Positions 61,574-64,000 of a DNA stretch of 64,000 nucleotides are shown piece by piece (positions within the stretch are counted from its first letter, which is position 1; the number at the start of each line of letters is the position of its first letter). This DNA comes from Streptomyces rhizosphaerihabitans. GTDB taxonomy: Bacteria; Actinomycetota; Actinomycetes; Streptomycetales; Streptomycetaceae. The notes beneath the pieces were generated by a model. It saw nothing but the letters and a program-made list of their open reading frames with translations, did no database searches and had not been told where the DNA came from. Both the position numbers and the translations under genes were made by a program. The DNA lies in NCBI RefSeq assembly GCF_025399795.1, contig NZ_JAODTZ010000019.1:62001-126000 (forward strand), given 5' to 3'.

Positions 61574-62266
61574 ATGCCCGGTACTCTGCGCGACATTCTG
61601 GACGCCGCGGCCCGTGGAGTCCTCCCGCCGCCCGACGGTGCCACCACGGTCGTACGCCAGCACTCCCCCCGCGACGCCGGCGTCCTCGCCTTCACCGCGC
61701 ACTCCGTCGTCTTCACCGACGAGGACGAGGGCTGGGTGCGCGCGGCACTGGGCGATCTCGACTGCGACGCGCTCGCCGCGACCATGAATCCCCGGTTCCT
61801 CGCCGCGTTCATGGAGCGGACGGGACGGTCGAACGACACGATCGATCTGCTGTCCGTCGCCGCCCCGCTTCCCGGCCCCGCGACTCTCGCGCTCACGGAG
61901 ATCGACGACCCCGGTCACCCGCGGGTCGCCGGGTCCCGAAGGCGGCGCGACGACGTTCGGGCGTGGGCCGCGGACGGCGGGGTCCTCGTCCTCGGGCGCG
62001 GGGTCGGCGGGCGCCTGGAGGTCGCGGCCGAGGTGGACGAGGGCGTACGGCACCGGGGGCTGGGCCGGGCGCTCGCGTCGGCGGCACGGCACCTCGCGGG
62101 CGAGCCCGTCTGGGCGCAGGTGGCGGCGGGCAACGCGCGAAGTCTGCGGGCGTTCCAGGCGGCCGGTTACCGTCCCGTCGGAGCGGAGGCGCTGCTCAGC
62201 CTTCGCCGAACCGGCGCGAGCCGAACCGGTTGCATACCGAACGGCCGTACTGAACGGCCGTACTGA
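61574..62266 (+). CDS. GNAT-family N-acetyltransferase with repeat-built tail
   Basis: 230 residues. The GNAT acyl-CoA loop is VRHRGLGRALASAARHL and the following strand WAQVAAGNARSLRAFQAAGYRPVG is the usual motif B region. The N-terminal half (first 110 residues) is poorly conserved. The last 15 residues (RTGASRTGCIPNGRTERPY) are encoded by a short tandem repeat and end at a TGA formed inside a repeat unit, so the original C-terminus was probably shorter. Likely target of the divergent MerR regulator. Confidence 0.8.
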   Translation: MPGTLRDILDAAARGVLPPPDGATTVVRQHSPRDAGVLAFTAHSVVFTDEDEGWVRAALGDLDCDALAATMNPRFLAAFMERTGRSNDTIDLLSVAAPLPGPATLALTEIDDPGHPRVAGSRRRRDDVRAWAADGGVLVLGRGVGGRLEVAAEVDEGVRHRGLGRALASAARHLAGEPVWAQVAAGNARSLRAFQAAGYRPVGAEALLSLRRTGASRTGCIPNGRTERPY

Positions 62267-62342
62267 ACCGGCGCGTACCGAACCGACCGTACTGAACGGC
62301 CGTACTGAACCGGCCCTGTCGAACCGGCCCGTACCGAACCGG
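62208..62342 (+). repeat. Tandem GAACCGGCCCGTACC-type repeat (13-16 bp units)
   Basis: About nine units, e.g. GAACGGCCGTACT at 62239 and 62252 and again near 62294, alternating with GAACCGGCGCGTACC-like forms. It covers the end of the GNAT gene and continues 76 bases beyond. Confidence 0.8.
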
Positions 62343-62409
62343 CGCGGCGGTCTTCGCGCCGACGGCCGCCAGGGACCGGAAGACGGCAACGGCCCGCCAC
62401 CGCAAGCGA

Positions 62410-62438
62410 GTTGTGATCGCGCGGGGCACGATCACAAC
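62410..62438. terminator. Bidirectional terminator between GNAT and YncE-like genes
   Basis: GTTGTGATCG (62410-62419) pairs perfectly with CGATCACAAC (62429-62438), loop of 9 nt, between converging genes. Confidence 0.65.
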
Positions 62439-62510
62439 GCTGCGGCGACGGACCTGGGGCCGTCGCCCGTACCACGGCGGGTCAGCCGTCGCCGGTCAAC
62501 AGGCCTCGCC

Positions 62511-63710
62511 CTAGCGGAAGATGCCGGTGTGGCCGAGCGAGTACCGGCCCGGCTGGGGGTAGACGGCGAGGCCGTGCGGACCGCTGCCGACTTTGATGCG
62601 GGCGAGCTGGACACCGGTGCGGGTGTCGATGGCGTACACCTCCGAGTTGTAGCGGCCGGAGAGCCACAGGACCTTGCCGTCCGCCGAGACACCGCCCATG
62701 TCGGGGCTGCCGCCGTTGGGCAGGTGCCACTTCTTGGTGAGTCTGTTCCGGGTGAAGTCGAAGATGGAGATGGTGCCTTCACCGCGGTTGGAGATGTACA
62801 TCTCGCGCGAGTCCCGGCTGACGTAGAGGCCGTGCGTGCCCTTGCCCGTGTGCAGCAGGGTCGGCTCGGTGAACTTGTCGCCGTCCAGAACCCACACGCC
62901 GTCGGCCATCATGTCGGCGATGTAGAACCTCTTGCCGTCGGGGGAGATCTTCACGTCCTGCGGCATCGCCCCGTGGAACGGCAGCTTCTCCTGGCCGATC
63001 ACCTTCATCCGCTCGGTGTCGACCTTCAGGAGTTCGCCGCTGAACTCGCAGGACACGATGAAGTAGCGGCCGTCCGGCGAGAAGTCGGCGTGGTTGACGC
63101 CGTAGCAGCTGACCGGCTCCGTCTTGACGGTCTTCATGGTGTGCGCGTCGCGGAAGACCAGTTCGCGGTCGAGGGAGGCCATCACGATCGCGTACTTGCC
63201 GTTGGGCGTGAAGTAGAGGTTGTACGGGTCGTGCACGTCGACCGGCCTGCCCGCCTCGCCGGTCCCCGGGTCGATGGGGGTGAGGGTGTTGCCCCGGTCG
63301 TTGTTGACCCACAGGGTCTTCATGTCCCAGGAGGGGACGACGTGCTGGGGCTGGACGCCGACCGGGATCGTCTCGATGACCTTGTAGGTCTTCGGGTCGA
63401 TGACCGAGACCGTGTTGGAGTTGGTGTTGGGCACGTAGACGCGGGACGGGAAGTCCTTGACCACCGGGGAGAGCCGGTTCGGGCGGTCGGCGGCGTAGAC
63501 GTCCCTGGGGTCCAGCAGGGGGGGCATGCCGGGCAGGCCCTGGACGGTCCGCTGCTTCGGCTGGGCGGGCCGGACGGCGGCGGCCTTGGTGCCGAGGGCT
63601 TCGTCGGCATGCTCCCGGGCGGGGCCGCCGCAGCCCGCGAGGGCGGCGAGCGTGGTGAGGGCGGCGCCGGCGATCAGGACGCGGCACAGGGAGGTGGGTG
63701 GCGTCAGCAT
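62511..63710 (-). CDS. YncE-like beta-propeller lipoprotein
   Basis: 399 residues. Lipoprotein signal with LAGC (Cys27) then a linker and seven-bladed propeller repeats: VYVPNTNSNTVSVIDPKTYKVIETIPVG, LWVNNDRGNTLTPIDPGTGE, YFTPNGKYAIVMASLDRELVFRD, and so on to YNSEVYAIDTRTGVQLARI. Such proteins act outside the membrane, often binding ligands or partnering oxidoreductases; the function is unknown. Its start overlaps the previous stop by one base (TGATG), so it is translated together with the deacetylase. Confidence 0.88.
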   Translation of the reverse strand: MLTPPTSLCRVLIAGAALTTLAALAGCGGPAREHADEALGTKAAAVRPAQPKQRTVQGLPGMPPLLDPRDVYAADRPNRLSPVVKDFPSRVYVPNTNSNTVSVIDPKTYKVIETIPVGVQPQHVVPSWDMKTLWVNNDRGNTLTPIDPGTGEAGRPVDVHDPYNLYFTPNGKYAIVMASLDRELVFRDAHTMKTVKTEPVSCYGVNHADFSPDGRYFIVSCEFSGELLKVDTERMKVIGQEKLPFHGAMPQDVKISPDGKRFYIADMMADGVWVLDGDKFTEPTLLHTGKGTHGLYVSRDSREMYISNRGEGTISIFDFTRNRLTKKWHLPNGGSPDMGGVSADGKVLWLSGRYNSEVYAIDTRTGVQLARIKVGSGPHGLAVYPQPGRYSLGHTGIFR

Positions 63711-64000
63711 CAGCTCAGCAGCTCCGTGGTGGTGACCGCGCGCAGGCCGCGGCGGTCGAGTTCGTGCAGGAGGGCGGGGAGGGCGGCGACCGTGTCGGCG
63801 TATCCGAAGTGCATGCTCACCACGGAGCCGGGGCGGACTTCGGCCAGGACCTTGCGGATGACCGCGGTGGCTCCCGGCGAGGTGTAGTCGAGGGAGTCGA
63901 CCTCGTAGGAGAGCGTGTGCGGGTAGCCCGCGTCGCGGGCCAGGCGCTGGACCAGCGGGGAAGCCCGGGGGCTGCGGGAGGGCCGGAACCAGGTGCCGAT
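63710..64000 (-). CDS. Polysaccharide deacetylase, C-terminal part (5' end outside window)
   Basis: The last 96 residues are visible: WFRPSRSPRASP, EVDSLDYTSPGA (family Asp region), and GSVVSMHFGYADTVAALPALLHEL, which carries the catalytic-base His motif of NodB-homology deacetylases. The deacetylase removes N- or O-acetyl groups from cell-wall sugars. Coupled with the YncE-like gene. Confidence 0.82.
   Translation of the reverse strand: MGTWFRPSRSPRASPLVQRLARDAGYPHTLSYEVDSLDYTSPGATAVIRKVLAEVRPGSVVSMHFGYADTVAALPALLHELDRRGLRAVTTTELLS

Overview
The window is a high-GC chromosomal segment with GTG starts, rare TTA codons, stop/start overlaps between coupled genes, and genes typical of Streptomyces (c-di-GMP protein RmdB, EF-hand protein, several Tat/lipoprotein signals). 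From memory, gene content and order on both flanks match the Streptomyces coelicolor SCO546x-SCO549x neighbourhood. No transposase, integrase, tRNA or CRISPR array was seen.

Region 1 (1-17 kb) is mostly housekeeping: gatA/gatC, rmdB, ligA, a short MetE-like protein, an SDR, a LOG-family protein, a DUF427 protein, an alpha/beta hydrolase, mnmA, an amidase, a Tat-exported multicopper oxidase and a cysteine desulfurase. After these come two small membrane genes divergent from a FabR/DesT-like TetR regulator with clear operators, and a frameshifted small lipoprotein gene.

Region 2 (17-33 kb): a WYL regulator divergent from a TIGR03086 gene (with a decayed second copy of that gene's 3' end), a thioesterase, a membrane-anchored esterase that runs into a convergent TRIC-type channel gene, an M1 peptidase, a five-gene oligopeptide ABC transporter operon with an internal hairpin, two SseB-like genes and a P-loop ATPase. 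Region 3 (33.3-38 kb) is the glycine/serine block: a tandem glycine riboswitch, gcvT-gcvH-glyA, then sdaA.

Region 4 (38.1-56.9 kb) looks like a biosynthetic gene cluster inserted between sdaA and a GH25 lysozyme gene. The left arm (all minus strand) holds a hydroxyacid-oxoacid transhydrogenase-like Fe-ADH, an aldehyde dehydrogenase, a LuxR regulator, a GlxA-type regulator, and a dedicated aspartate-semialdehyde dehydrogenase and aspartokinase. The central arm (plus strand) holds two ATP-grasp ligases, an MFS exporter, an M20 peptidase and a methyltransferase. The right arm (minus strand) holds an M29/NicX-like protein with its metal residues, an 18-codon peptide gene behind a perfect Shine-Dalgarno, a paralogous M29-like protein that has lost those residues, a haem-oxygenase-like diiron protein, an unknown protein and a DUF2817 metallopeptidase. 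Both cluster regulators contain a TTA codon. The peptide gene between an enzyme/pseudoenzyme pair, next to a diiron oxidase and amino-acid ligases, is the most unusual thing here. My working model (inference) is that the peptide is a substrate or scaffold modified by the right arm, and the released unit is ligated to an aspartate-semialdehyde-derived amino acid by the ATP-grasp enzymes and exported.

Region 5 (57-64 kb): the GH25 lysozyme, an alanine dehydrogenase/CEO-synthase-like enzyme, an F420-reductase-like dehydrogenase, an EF-hand protein, a MerR regulator divergent from a GNAT protein with a repeat-built tail, a YncE-like lipoprotein and a truncated polysaccharide deacetylase at the window edge.
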